Assembly: GCA_964370775.1 (NCBI GenBank) | Contig: CAYJKT010000011.1 | Coordinates: 1 to 64,000 of the forward strand | Length of the DNA stretch: 64,000 bases | Reading direction: 5' to 3' | Source of the DNA: SIG603 sp964370775 | Lineage (GTDB): Bacteria; Bacillota; Clostridia; Oscillospirales; Acutalibacteraceae | Part shown: positions 52,201 to 60,844 of the stretch, in pieces | Layout: every line of letters begins with the position of its first letter | Position numbering within the stretch: the first letter of the stretch is position 1 | Notes under the pieces: generated by a model | Database searches by the model: none | Seen by the model: only the letters and a program-made list of their open reading frames with translations | What the model was told of the DNA's origin: nothing | Translations under genes and position numbers: made by a program

Positions 52201-54483
52201 ACCGCCACCAGCTTTTAGGTTATCAAAATAATAGAAGATAATTTGCTTGTCTTCTAAAGCTTTAGGGAATGTGTACTTTAGTTGTGCGAATTGGTTTCCA
52301 TTTAAATCTTCTGTTAAAATCTTGTATGATTTTTCTGTGATGTAAGAAATATTTTTATCATCATCCCATATAGCAGTTCCATAAAGTGGCTCTACAGGAA
52401 CTACACCGTCGTTAAACTCATATTTAACTTGTGGAGCTAGGTCGAAAACTAAAGTATCTCTGGCAGCTTCTACAGCGTCAAAAGCTTCTTGAAGACCGGT
52501 GTCTGAATCCATTGCTGTGTTAGCATTTGTTAAAGCTGTATTCATTATAGCCCAAGACTCATCTGTGTAGTCATTTGGGTTTGCACAGTTGATAAAATCA
52601 ACTAGTAAGCTTAATTTCTCTTTAACGATAGATGCTGGGTCTGTAAATCTTTCAGTGTTTCTTAAAACTGAACCAGCTAGTTCTGTATCAGTTTCTTTTA
52701 CACGAACCATTACTGTACCCTCAGGTAGTAATGTTTCTTCAACAGTTTGTGGGTTTGCAGTACAAGTAGTGAAAGTCTCGCCATTATCTATAGATATCTC
52801 ATATAGTTCAGGTGACTCGTAACCTGTTACATAATCCCAACCGAATGTGTTGTTAGCGTCATCAGTTGTAGGGTTTGTAGGTGCATTTGGAACTACTTTT
52901 AACTCTTCTCTTGTGTCTGTAATTGAGAAGTCATCAAAGTAATGAGTCCAGTTAGCCATAGCCCACATGTCCATGGCAGATGCTAGGTTAAATCCTAGTG
53001 AATCGTACTCATCAATTTTTACACCGTCAACATAGGCAATACACTTGCCTTCTGTTGTGAAATCCCATTGGAAGCTATGCCAGCCCTCAGTTCTTTGAAC
53101 ACCTGTGTCAACTGTGCTTCCCCAGTTTCTTCTAATGGTATAGTTAGTTTTTGTTTTGTATGTATCTACACCAATTACAGAACTTGAAAGCTTTGAGCCG
53201 TCTTCTGCAACATGCTCAACACCGAAAACACCTTTAAAGTAGCTTGTGCTTGTAACCATTTGATCATAGTACCAAATTGTAACTACTTTATCTGTTACAA
53301 GTGCATCAGTTCCATAATTTGTACCAATTTGGAATTTATTGCTTGATGCTGGAACTATCTTCATAGATGCTAGACCTGAACGAGATTTTTCGTCAGAAAT
53401 CATAACTGTAGGTGCACCGTAGCTTCCGCCAATATCAGGGAAGTAAAGTAAATCTTCTTCTCTCTCCATTGGTAGGTTTTGGTTTATTGTAGCTGTATAA
53501 GCTGAATCTGTAGCAATTACAGGGAAAGTATAGCTCTCTGTATTTGATTTAGCTCTTAGAACAATTTGACCAGCCTCATAGTCGTTGTTTCCAACATATA
53601 AAGGTTTTGCAGTTACGTCGCTAAAGTTTACTCCGCCATCGAATGAAACTTCATAGTCGGCAGGGTTTGTTCTGCCGTCTGCATATGTCCAGTCTAATGT
53701 GTCAGCTGTGTCATCTTCTGTTATCTCTGTAACAACAGGAGCTGGCTCTGAAATTGTAATATCATCAACATATGATGTAAGTGTGCTAGGTTTTGTCCAG
53801 AAATTTAGAAAAGCAACTTCTTTAAAAGCGCCGTACTCTTCTTCTGAACCTAAAGTAAGTCTGCCAATTTCAACATCGTCTACTAAGAATATAGTATATC
53901 CTGGGTTTGTCATGTCCATTGTGAACTCGTGCCAACCTTCACTTCTAGTAGAAGTAGATGCGTTGAAACTTGTATATGCAGGTGAACCTGTAGCTTTTGA
54001 TTGTGAATAAGCTTTGTAAGAGTTGTCTTTAATTCCGAAATAAATAGTCCAACCGTCAGACGCTTCTACATTACTTACAGTTCTCATAACTGTAGTTCTT
54101 TTTGCATCACCATCATCATAAAGCCAAACTGATAATTTTTTACCTACTTGGAATTCAGAATAACTCTTGAATACTTCATAAGTACCATCGGCTATGCCAG
54201 TGATAGCTAAACTTTGTGAGCCACCCTCTGTAAAGTTTTGCTCTGTAGATGTAGTGAAAGTACCCTTTCTTGTGCCTACATCTTCAAGTGGATTGCCTTG
54301 AATTGCGTCTGAACCTGTCTCGAAATCAGTAACCTCTGATACTTCTGTTACAACAGGTATCTCGCTTTGAGTTTGTGGTGCTTCGTCTGTGGTTGTTTGG
54401 GCAAATGAACCAACCGCGAAACTGCTTGATAGAATTGTTGCAGCTAAGGCTACTGCTACAAAATTTTTGATTTTTTTCAACAT
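49216..54483 (-). CDS. Secreted beta-helix protein, paralogue without cohesin/dockerin
   Basis: A 1755-residue secreted protein. Order: signal peptide (about 1-28), lectin-like jelly roll (about 50-235), fibronectin-like module with DTLDWTYADG (about 255-320), second lectin-like domain (330-530), module PTNPTTDDANNTFGWDYV (about 540-615), FIVAR-like helical linker (620-690), third lectin-like domain, Ig-like domain (about 1010-1085) and right-handed beta-helix (1090-1740) opening LFVATTGSDLTGDGSIDNPY. The helix core runs parallel to the 16801-22728 protein in order and motif, but the chain ends in IDWFFTKDNVTI, with no InlB-like, cohesin or dockerin module. It probably acts on the same class of polymer as a free enzyme. 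Start at 54483 by AAGGAGG. Confidence 0.85.
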   Translation of the reverse strand: MLKKIKNFVAVALAATILSSSFAVGSFAQTTTDEAPQTQSEIPVVTEVSEVTDFETGSDAIQGNPLEDVGTRKGTFTTSTEQNFTEGGSQSLAITGIADGTYEVFKSYSEFQVGKKLSVWLYDDGDAKRTTVMRTVSNVEASDGWTIYFGIKDNSYKAYSQSKATGSPAYTSFNASTSTRSEGWHEFTMDMTNPGYTIFLVDDVEIGRLTLGSEEEYGAFKEVAFLNFWTKPSTLTSYVDDITISEPAPVVTEITEDDTADTLDWTYADGRTNPADYEVSFDGGVNFSDVTAKPLYVGNNDYEAGQIVLRAKSNTESYTFPVIATDSAYTATINQNLPMEREEDLLYFPDIGGSYGAPTVMISDEKSRSGLASMKIVPASSNKFQIGTNYGTDALVTDKVVTIWYYDQMVTSTSYFKGVFGVEHVAEDGSKLSSSVIGVDTYKTKTNYTIRRNWGSTVDTGVQRTEGWHSFQWDFTTEGKCIAYVDGVKIDEYDSLGFNLASAMDMWAMANWTHYFDDFSITDTREELKVVPNAPTNPTTDDANNTFGWDYVTGYESPELYEISIDNGETFTTCTANPQTVEETLLPEGTVMVRVKETDTELAGSVLRNTERFTDPASIVKEKLSLLVDFINCANPNDYTDESWAIMNTALTNANTAMDSDTGLQEAFDAVEAARDTLVFDLAPQVKYEFNDGVVPVEPLYGTAIWDDDKNISYITEKSYKILTEDLNGNQFAQLKYTFPKALEDKQIIFYYFDNLKAGGGFDIAFGNSETGYGNVISSNNEDGSLNRRYQFYDLVEDEKTNRRDLGIRRRNDLHKIEINLTNGNGMQVYMDSILIFANPNVTSLDYLDFTVTRAGSTQSDISVDELYINEKNAVTDIILPDEVVDIGYYDTYEINYSNNEHVTPYDFTTTDKFTYSVSDPSVVKITKGGSIQPMAMSGTTTATVTSSNGVSKTITVNVIDYKVTGVKLSDALITQEPNFITELTMEPGTIDIVNAIIEPAQSTNLNKTWTTSNSTVATVEDGEITAYNEGEAVITVTTEDGGHQSSIKVIVKENSHEYGKELFVATTGSDLTGDGSIDNPYASVERARDELRAYSQLIENGAVVYLREGTYIVGNTIALEMQDQGSAESPIKYAAYNGEDVSLTGAVSLAPSDFTLVTDADVLTNLHDDAEGKVYQTDLSEYITGEVLKQLAVGYGGATYGDGMSYQAEWLVRDGFNVMTPYYAVSFEGSSMTLARWPNPDDNMGAYSAGFTKITSVPYAGQSIRDWNDDQIGMPTFIPEEERDIYDSFKFASSQLTERMKSWEGVPMDGSDITDLDIWYEGYTGVDYATQTSPIRSIESNGVLTSEIACHYWAKVASYTRFYVYNLIQELDIPGEWYIDQNTKMLYIYPPTGTDMTSNEEIVSLSILGEPMFELTDTQYINIDDLTLTDMLGAAYMVHGGNHNTLSNSTITNTSSRIGGVYDSENQVGMYNGIEYCTVQDVNGGFDIKAAKNYETLEPGYNFVHGCLFDNYQTLNNGFNSAVVLHGVGNYVSSTEIRNSPNNAIMWQGNDNVIEFNNIHHVDLETTDTSAIYTGRNTLNRGTVIKNNWIHHLGKTASAASHNAAIYIDDVAGGITIYDNVIEGVYWGVFINGGQHNYVYNNLFKDSTYGVVANDWSYCWLSRWYQHGYGLIKEGTWLTPTTAEWWLPDSPYAKYPNLQTIYEGDEMNDSKYNKVIGNEMDNVYSLYNYMLREVQPDAKNVIIDWFFTKDNVTI

Positions 54484-54534
54484 AGAAAAAACCTCCTTCA
54501 AATTCCTCTCATTTTATGAGAATTTAACTATACC

Positions 54535-54563
54535 ATTATAGCAGTATATTAATAAAATGTAAA
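54535..54563 (-). promoter_or_regulatory. Promoter of the second beta-helix gene
   Basis: On the minus strand TTTACA (54558-54563), 17 bases, TATAAT (54535-54540). Confidence 0.78.
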
Positions 54564-54782
54564 TGTAATATTAATGATGAAAATAATTTCTATATATGTG
54601 TCAAAATTTAGCCGTGTTTTATATTGATAATAACGAAAATGAGTAAGTGCCAACTTTAAAAAAAAATGACAATAGTTACTACTCTATTAAATAAAGCAAA
54701 TTCTTTTTTTGTGCAATATTATAGGTTTAAATTATGCTTCAGAAAATAAGAAAGATTACTGCAATTTTCCTTGATAATTGAC

Positions 54783-54811
54783 TTGACTTTAAGCTTGTTA
54801 TGTGTTATGCT
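54783..54811 (+). promoter_or_regulatory. Promoter of the capsule control operon
   Basis: TTGACT (54783-54788), 17 bases, TATGCT (54806-54811), 72 bases before the GTG start. The leader holds a weak AACAAT/ATTGTT hairpin with a T run (about 54830-54846) that may attenuate. The rest of the 400-base region from 54484 shows only AT-rich sequence. Confidence 0.65.
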
Positions 54812-54883
54812 TTTGTTAAAGTTAATAAAACAATTATTGTTTTTTGTGACAATACACAATACATAAATTAAAGGAGATTTAAT

Positions 54884-55636
54884 GTGAAATCAAATCAAAC
54901 CGAAGAATTAGAAATAGATTTAGGTCTTATATTTAGAACCTTATGGAGAAGACTTTGGATATTAATATTAGCTGCTGTTTTGGCAGGCGGTGCGGCAATG
55001 GCGTATACTACTATGATGGTGACTCCACTTTATAAATCAGATGTAAAATTCTATGTAAACAATAGCTCTTTATCTATAGGAAGCACAAGTGTTAGCATAA
55101 CTAGTGGTGATATATCTGCTTCTCAGAGCTTGGTTCAAACATATATAGTTATATTGAATACAAGAGATACTTTGAATGAAATAATAGCTCAAACTGGTGT
55201 TGATTATACAGTATTAGAGCTTTCTTCAATGATCAGTGCCTCTCCTATAAATAATACAGAGGTTTTTTCAGTTACTGTTACAACCCCTAATCCGCACATA
55301 TCAACCCTTTTAGCAGACACTATAGCAGAAGTACTTCCTGAAAAAATTGCTTCTATTATAGATGAAACATCTGCAAGAGTAGTTGATACAGCTGTTACAC
55401 CGTCCGCTCCTGACTCACCGAACTTAAGAAATAACACTTTGTTAGGCGTTTTGGTAGGACTATTGATCAGTTCGGCTATTATAATAATCAGAGTCTTGAC
55501 AGCTCAAGAGTTAAAGAGTGAATATGATTTACTTTCTATTGCTGAACTTCCAATTTTAGCAGTTATACCTGATACAGACAGTAGAACAGGTTACAACTAC
55601 TATTCAGGCAATAAAAAGAGAAAGGGATACTATTAA
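54884..55636 (+). CDS. Polysaccharide chain-length/co-polymerase protein (Wzz/YveK-like)
   Basis: A 250-residue membrane protein with two helices (about 30-50 and 180-200) around an extracellular domain. It starts LEIDLGLIFRTLWRRLW, the Wzz entry, and ends in a cytoplasmic tail that in this family activates the tyrosine kinase encoded next. The GTG start is fixed by AAGGAG seven bases before. It overlaps the kinase gene by one base. Confidence 0.88.
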   Translation: MKSNQTEELEIDLGLIFRTLWRRLWILILAAVLAGGAAMAYTTMMVTPLYKSDVKFYVNNSSLSIGSTSVSITSGDISASQSLVQTYIVILNTRDTLNEIIAQTGVDYTVLELSSMISASPINNTEVFSVTVTTPNPHISTLLADTIAEVLPEKIASIIDETSARVVDTAVTPSAPDSPNLRNNTLLGVLVGLLISSAIIIIRVLTAQELKSEYDLLSIAELPILAVIPDTDSRTGYNYYSGNKKRKGYY

Positions 55637-56355
55637 TGAATAACAAGAAAAGACTTAAAGTGCTTAAAGAAGGCGAACTTGGTGTTGTTGGTGAAGAACT
55701 AGGATTCGCAGCGAACGAGGCATATAAAAAGCTTAGAACAAATATATTTTTCTCTTTTAGTGATACTGGTAAGTCACGTATAATTGGAATAACTAGTTCA
55801 ATTCCTGGCGAGGGAAAGAGTATGACATCTATAAATCTGTCAAACTCTGTGTCTTTAGTAGATAAAAAAGTATTGCTTTTAGAGGCTGACCTTAGAAAGC
55901 CTACAATATGTAAAAAGCTAAATTTCCCTAACGATGTTGGTTTATCTAACTACCTAGTAGGAGAGATTAAAAATTATAGAGAAGTTATATGCCCAAAAAG
56001 CGAGAAAATTAATTTTGATATAATGCCTGCTGGAAAAACACCTCCTAATCCTTCTGAGCTATTAGGCTCAAATAAGATGAAAGAGTTAGCTGAAACGCTA
56101 TTACAAGAATATGATTATATAATTGTTGACTTTCCACCAGTAGGAATAGTTTCTGACCCACTAACTTTTGTAGATGTGCTTGACGGAATGATTTTAGTGG
56201 TTAGACATAATTACACTGCAAAACCTTTGGTTAAAGATTCAGTTAAGCAACTAGAGTATTCAGGAATTAAAATTCTAGGTTATGTGTACTCTGGAACACC
56301 AGATGATAGCGATAAGAGATACAAAAGAAATAAAAGGTACCATAAGTATTACTAA
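55636..56355 (+). CDS. Bacterial tyrosine kinase (CpsD/YwqD-like)
   Basis: A 239-residue BY-kinase. Walker A is SSIPGEGKS (about 55), Walker A' is LLLEADLRKP (about 81), Walker B is YIIVDFPPVG (about 158). The C-terminal tail RYKRNKRYHKYY carries the tyrosine cluster that is phosphorylated in this family. It controls polymer assembly with the Wzz-like protein and is countered by the phosphatase next door. Confidence 0.92.
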   Translation: MNNKKRLKVLKEGELGVVGEELGFAANEAYKKLRTNIFFSFSDTGKSRIIGITSSIPGEGKSMTSINLSNSVSLVDKKVLLLEADLRKPTICKKLNFPNDVGLSNYLVGEIKNYREVICPKSEKINFDIMPAGKTPPNPSELLGSNKMKELAETLLQEYDYIIVDFPPVGIVSDPLTFVDVLDGMILVVRHNYTAKPLVKDSVKQLEYSGIKILGYVYSGTPDDSDKRYKRNKRYHKYY

Positions 56356-57077
56356 TGATAGATTTTCACAGCCATGTTTTACCTAAAATAGATGACGGAA
56401 GCAGTTCAGAGCAAGAATCACTACAAATGTTACAAAGACTTAAATTGCAAGGCGTTGATGCTTTGATTGCTACGCCACATTTTTATCCATCAAAAAGCAA
56501 TGTCTCAGATTTTTTAGAAAAAAGAGAGCAGTCATTACAAAATTTACAACAACACATAAATGAAGAAAGTTTGGGACTAAATTTATTTTTGGGTGCAGAA
56601 GTATTATATTGTAAAAATATTAGCGAATCAGATGACCTTGAAAGACTTTGTATTAATGGCACAAATATTTTATTGCTAGAACTACCATTCAACCATTGGG
56701 AAGATCATATATACAAAGAAGTGTATGAAATTTCACAAAGGGGTATAATACCTTTGATAGCTCATATCGACAGATACACTAAATATCAAAATATTTATGA
56801 TTCAGCCTTTGCGTTTAAGCAAAATGGAGCATTTGTTCAAATTAATGCAGATTCCTTGCTGACTTTCTTTGGTTCAAGAAAAATAATAAAAATGTTTAAA
56901 GAAGACTTAGCAGATGTTTTGGGTTCTGATACACATAATTTAATTTCTAGACCGCCAAATATAGATAAGGCAAGAGATAAAATAATAAAAGAACTTGGGG
57001 TTTCAATGATTGAGCAAATTGAGCAAAAAGAAAAAATATTGTTTGAAAGATTTTTAGGTGAGGCAACTAAAATATGA
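56355..57077 (+). CDS. PHP-type tyrosine phosphatase (CpsB/YwqE-like)
   Basis: A 240-residue metal-dependent phosphatase. Metal ligands are in MIDFHSHVLPKIDDGS (residues 1-16), IATPHFYP (about 38), GAEVLY (about 77), PLIAHIDRY (about 132) and SDTHN (about 193). It removes phosphate from the kinase tail. One base overlaps the kinase gene; the stop overlaps the sortase start by four. Confidence 0.92.
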   Translation: MIDFHSHVLPKIDDGSSSEQESLQMLQRLKLQGVDALIATPHFYPSKSNVSDFLEKREQSLQNLQQHINEESLGLNLFLGAEVLYCKNISESDDLERLCINGTNILLLELPFNHWEDHIYKEVYEISQRGIIPLIAHIDRYTKYQNIYDSAFAFKQNGAFVQINADSLLTFFGSRKIIKMFKEDLADVLGSDTHNLISRPPNIDKARDKIIKELGVSMIEQIEQKEKILFERFLGEATKI

Positions 57078-57877
57078 AAAAATTACCCTTGATTGTTTCA
57101 GCTATATGTGTTATTATAACGATAGTACTATTATTGTTAGCTTTTAACGAAGCTAACTATGTTAAAGAAGAAGATATTCCATCAAACCCTTTTTCCTCAT
57201 CGTCTAATGAACCACAAGAGTTAGAAAGCAGTGAAGAAGTTAGCGATAATTTATCGAGTGAAGAAGTACAATCTGAAGAACCAGAAGAGCCTTATGTATC
57301 ACCTATTGATTTTGAGAGTTTAAAATCAGAAAATCCTGATATTTATGCGTGGATTAATATTCCTAACACAAATATCTCGTACCCTGTTTTAAACCGTGAG
57401 GGTGATAATGAATTTTATTTAGATCATAATTATCTAGGTGATTATTCAGTAGCAGGTTCTTTGTTTACAGAAGATTATAATAGCAGAGATTTTAGTGATC
57501 CTGTAACTATAATATATGGGCATAATATGGCATCAGGAGATTTTTTTGGAAATCTTAGATTAAGCTATAGTAACCCTGAATTACTTAATCAGAATAATAT
57601 GTTAGAAGTGTATACAGAAGATGGTATGAAGACGTATGAAATTTTTGCGGCTGTACCATACGGAGATTTGCATATTCTACATTATTATAATTTTGCAGAT
57701 GAAGGCATGTTTAACACTTTTATTGAAAGCGTTTATTCTGTTAGAAGTTTGCAAGCCGTGTTCAACGAGGAAATAAAAGTTGAGTTTGGAGATGAAATTG
57801 TAGTGTTGTCTACTTGTCTATCTGACGAATATCAAAGAGAACGTTTTTTAGTACTCGCAGTTGAACAAATCCAATAA
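57074..57877 (+). CDS. srtB: Class B sortase
   Basis: A 267-residue membrane-anchored transpeptidase: signal anchor (about 5-25), Ser/Glu-rich linker (35-75), catalytic domain. The catalytic His is in YGHNMASGDFF (about 155), the Cys in VLSTCLSDE (about 245) and the Arg in YQRERFLV (about 255), with class B spacing. The gene behind it encodes a protein with an SPQTG sorting signal. Clostridial SrtB enzymes, such as that of C. difficile, recognise (S/P)PxTG, so this is a likely enzyme-substrate pair. Confidence 0.9.
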   Translation: MKKLPLIVSAICVIITIVLLLLAFNEANYVKEEDIPSNPFSSSSNEPQELESSEEVSDNLSSEEVQSEEPEEPYVSPIDFESLKSENPDIYAWINIPNTNISYPVLNREGDNEFYLDHNYLGDYSVAGSLFTEDYNSRDFSDPVTIIYGHNMASGDFFGNLRLSYSNPELLNQNNMLEVYTEDGMKTYEIFAAVPYGDLHILHYYNFADEGMFNTFIESVYSVRSLQAVFNEEIKVEFGDEIVVLSTCLSDEYQRERFLVLAVEQIQ

Positions 57878-57901
57878 AAATAATGAAAAGAGGTAGAATT
57901 T

Positions 57902-58636
57902 ATGAAAAAACTTATTTCCACATTAGCAGTAGCCCTATTAATGATGACATCAGCAACAGCAATTTTTGCGGCAGAGTTTACTCCAAGTGTTGAGGGTAGA
58001 CCAACTCCTGAGATAGTATTACCGGAAGATGGTTCTGGCAATATCACAGAGGTACTAGATGAAGACGGAAACGTATTAGCACCAGTAACACCTGGTGATA
58101 TCGAGATCAAATCATCAGCAGACGCAGATGAGATTTCAGATCCATATTCAAAGGCTAACTTCGAGGATGCAATAGCAGAGCTTGAGGCAGCAGATGATAT
58201 TACAACACTTGTACCTAATTTTGCTTCAATATTAGCACAATATGCAGATATTGATAGCTCTGATGATCTAGTAGCTTCTTCAGTTATCAACATTGATATT
58301 AGCGATGATATAAGAGCTTCATTAATGGCAGCAGACGGCAACTCAATCACAATCACATTAAATCTTGGCATAGGCGCAAATGATACAGTTATTGTTTTAC
58401 ACAGAAGTGATGATGGCGAGTGGACTGCACTTCCAAAAGAGGATGTTAAAAATCTAGGAAACGGTAATGTTTCAATTACTTCAAGTGAGTTTTCACCATT
58501 TGTTTTCCTAACAACAGCTCCAATTGAGTCACCACAAACAGGTGTTACAACACATACAACAGAGTATTTAATAGCAGCAGCATTATTTATGACAGTAGCA
58601 ACTGTAGCCTTTGTAATATACAAAAAGGTTAGATAA
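57902..58636 (+). CDS. Cell-wall-anchored protein with SPQTG sorting signal
   Basis: A 244-residue secreted protein: signal peptide (about 1-24, ending FAAEF), acidic alanine/aspartate-rich region (40-125), a beta-rich domain (130-205) and the sorting signal SPQTG (about 209-213), a helix (222-238) and charged tail YKKVR. I do not recognise the central domain. Position between sortase and LCP genes in a capsule operon suggests a role in attaching the polymer or the complex to the wall. Confidence 0.8.
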   Translation: MKKLISTLAVALLMMTSATAIFAAEFTPSVEGRPTPEIVLPEDGSGNITEVLDEDGNVLAPVTPGDIEIKSSADADEISDPYSKANFEDAIAELEAADDITTLVPNFASILAQYADIDSSDDLVASSVINIDISDDIRASLMAADGNSITITLNLGIGANDTVIVLHRSDDGEWTALPKEDVKNLGNGNVSITSSEFSPFVFLTTAPIESPQTGVTTHTTEYLIAAALFMTVATVAFVIYKKVR

Positions 58637-58673
58637 TTTTAATTAAGATATGTCTTTGCAGAAAGGAATATAG

Positions 58674-59687
58674 ATGAAGAAAAAGAAGAAGAAATACACT
58701 AAAACCATCTGCAGAGGCATTATTGTATTTTTTGCTATCACAGCGGTGATAGTAGGTTTTACATTTTTAAGCACGAGTTTAGAGAACAATAGACAAATAC
58801 CTAGTTCTTCTGAAATCTCAAAGGTAACAGACTATAGTAACGCTATATATAATAATGGTGAATATTATGAGAAAAAAAACGGAATAGAAACGTGGTTACT
58901 TATGGGTATAGATAGAACCCTAGACGTTTTAAACCAACCTAACGCAATGTCTTCATCACAGACTGATTTTATGACACTAGTGATAATTGATAATAATAAT
59001 CAAAGTTATGATATGGTGCAAATTAACCGTGATACAATGACAGATATTGATAGGATTTCGATTGATGGAGAGCTACTGGGAACTACAGTAAATGCACAAT
59101 TGACATTAGCTTTTACGTATGGAATTGATCCATATATGGGAAGTGAGAACACAGTAAGGGCAGTTACAAATCTTTTTTACGAGCAAGAAATTGATAATTA
59201 TCTATCTTTCACAATGGATTTAGTTCCAAAGATAACAGATCTATTAGGTGGGATAGAGCTTGAGATTTTACATGATTTTACATCTGTAGATCCTAGCATG
59301 GTACAAGGGGAAACAGTTTTACTAAGTGGTGATCAAGCACTAAAATATGTACAACACAGAGTTGATGTGGGCGACAATACAAATATAGAACGTATGCAAA
59401 GGCAAGACCAATTTATTAAAGCTTTTGAAGAAAAAGCTACTGCAGAAATAGCTACTAACCCTCAGTTTGTGGTTGATTTGATATCAAGCGCAAGTGAGTA
59501 TATATTCACTGATAGTAGTATTCAACAACTAAATAATTTGATAGATTCGGTATCAGAGTACACTTTTGGCGAAACACATACAATATTAGGAGAAGCGAAA
59601 GTAGCAGAAGAATACATGGAGTATTATGTAGATGAACAAACCCTTAGGGAGTTAGTAATTGAGCTATTTTACAATAAGATTGATTAA
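58674..59687 (+). CDS. LytR-CpsA-Psr family glycopolymer ligase
   Basis: A 337-residue membrane-anchored protein. N-terminal helix (about 13-33), then the LCP domain: LLMGIDRT (about 75), QTDFMTLVIID (about 98), VQINRDTMTDI (about 113) and QHRVDVGDNTNIERMQRQ (about 222). LCP enzymes join polymers from lipid carriers to peptidoglycan or protein. The Arg and Asp residues of the active cleft are present. RBS is GAAAGGAA. Confidence 0.9.
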   Translation: MKKKKKKYTKTICRGIIVFFAITAVIVGFTFLSTSLENNRQIPSSSEISKVTDYSNAIYNNGEYYEKKNGIETWLLMGIDRTLDVLNQPNAMSSSQTDFMTLVIIDNNNQSYDMVQINRDTMTDIDRISIDGELLGTTVNAQLTLAFTYGIDPYMGSENTVRAVTNLFYEQEIDNYLSFTMDLVPKITDLLGGIELEILHDFTSVDPSMVQGETVLLSGDQALKYVQHRVDVGDNTNIERMQRQDQFIKAFEEKATAEIATNPQFVVDLISSASEYIFTDSSIQQLNNLIDSVSEYTFGETHTILGEAKVAEEYMEYYVDEQTLRELVIELFYNKID

Positions 59688-59705
59688 TGAAAAGGGGTGT
59701 AATAA

Positions 59706-60386
59706 ATGAGGAATGATATAGACTATAATGATGTAAGAGTATTAGAGTACGGCTCGGTGAGAGTAAGCACTGACAGAGCTAAGATTTCTGTATTCCCGAA
59801 GGCTAAAAGAACATTTGATGTTTTATTTGCCTTAACTTTTTTGATATTACTATCTCCGTTATTTTTATTAATAGCATTAGCTATTAATATAGATTCTAGT
59901 GGACCAGTTTTTTTTGGACAGAAAAGGGTGGGGAAAAACTGTAAAGCTTTCAAAATGTATAAATTTAGAAGCATGTGTATAGATGCTGAAGATAAGCTTA
60001 AAGAGTTACAACACTTAAATGAGCGTTCAGGACCAGTATTTAAAATATCAAAAGACCCTAGAGTTACAAGAGTAGGAAAATTACTTCGTAAGACTTGCCT
60101 TGATGAGTTGCCACAGCTAATAAATATTTTGATTGGAGATATGAGCTTGGTAGGTCCTAGACCACCGCTTCCAAATGAAGTTGAGAAATATAATGTACAT
60201 CATATGAAAAGATTAGCTGTTAAACCAGGACTAACCTGCACATGGCAAATATCCAATAGAAAATGTGATTTTGATGGCTGGGTTGACATGGACATAGAAT
60301 ACATAAAAAACAGATGTGTAAAGAATGAAATTAAGATTATACTTAAAACTTTTTTAGTTGTCTTTAAGTTAAAAGGAGATAGCTAA
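59706..60386 (+). CDS. Undecaprenyl-phosphate sugar phosphotransferase
   Basis: A 226-residue initiating transferase (WbaP/CpsE C-terminal type) with one membrane segment (about 38-62). Motifs: KRTFDVLFALTF, GPVFFGQKRVG, FKMYKFRSM, LRKTCLDELPQL and MSLVGPRPPLP, then PGLTCTWQISNRK. It places the first sugar phosphate on the lipid carrier. It is the last gene of the operon; no glycosyltransferase or polymerase gene follows, so the rest of the pathway is elsewhere. Confidence 0.92.
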   Translation: MRNDIDYNDVRVLEYGSVRVSTDRAKISVFPKAKRTFDVLFALTFLILLSPLFLLIALAINIDSSGPVFFGQKRVGKNCKAFKMYKFRSMCIDAEDKLKELQHLNERSGPVFKISKDPRVTRVGKLLRKTCLDELPQLINILIGDMSLVGPRPPLPNEVEKYNVHHMKRLAVKPGLTCTWQISNRKCDFDGWVDMDIEYIKNRCVKNEIKIILKTFLVVFKLKGDS

Positions 60387-60397
60387 ATTTAAAAAAT

Positions 60398-60430
60398 AGG
60401 AATGAACTTTTTGTTTGTTCCTGTTTTTCT
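60398..60430 (+). terminator. Terminator of the capsule operon
   Basis: AGGAATGAAC pairs with GTTTGTTCCT (two G-U pairs) around TTTTT, followed by GTTTTTC. A second AT palindrome (TTATTTAAAT/ATTTAAATAA) follows at about 60430-60458. Confidence 0.85.
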
Positions 60431-60531
60431 TATTTAAATAAATATATTTAAATAAGAAATAAGAATGCAGAAATAATAAATATTTTTTATATTAATAATT
60501 CTGTATGGATAAAGATAAAGTTGTTAAAACA

Positions 60532-60701
60532 TTGTAGGGGAGGGTCTCATAGACGGATACTTAGTGAAAAGTGAAAATTGAATAGTGAAAAGTTCATGTG
60601 AAAATCCTATTGGATTTTTTGCTTAAAGGCTTTTTAAATAAAACTTTTGTTTGTATAATAATAAATTTGTTAATATATTGTAGGGAGACCCTCCCCTACA
60701 A
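60532..60701. repeat. Decayed composite palindromic element
   Basis: Left outer arm TTGTAGGGGAGGGTCTCA, then the AGTGAAAAGTGAA module with hairpin AAATCC-TATT-GGATTT, and a collapsed right arm TTGTAGGGAGACC joined to CCTCCCCTACAA. The inner element has been lost. Confidence 0.7.
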
Positions 60702-60748
60702 TGTAACATAAGCATCTAAATAACTATGGTATCAAAAAGAAACTATGG

Positions 60749-60784
60749 CTCTAAAATGTGCTTACTTTACATTTTAGAGTTTTT
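60749..60784 (+). terminator. Stem-loop with T run ahead of the amino acid ABC genes
   Basis: CTCTAAAATGT pairs perfectly with ACATTTTAGAG, then five T residues. It may stop read-through from above or act in the leader of the next gene. Confidence 0.7.
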
Positions 60785-60844
60785 GTGATAATATACTAAA
60801 TATAGGAAATAATTTATCTATTAAATATAAGAGGAGAGTTTGAA

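Noticed and set aside
57832..58623. 263-codon frame on the minus strand
   Set aside because: It lies opposite the SPQTG protein gene, has no ribosome site and a composition expected from the complementary strand; the plus-strand gene has signal peptide and sorting signal.
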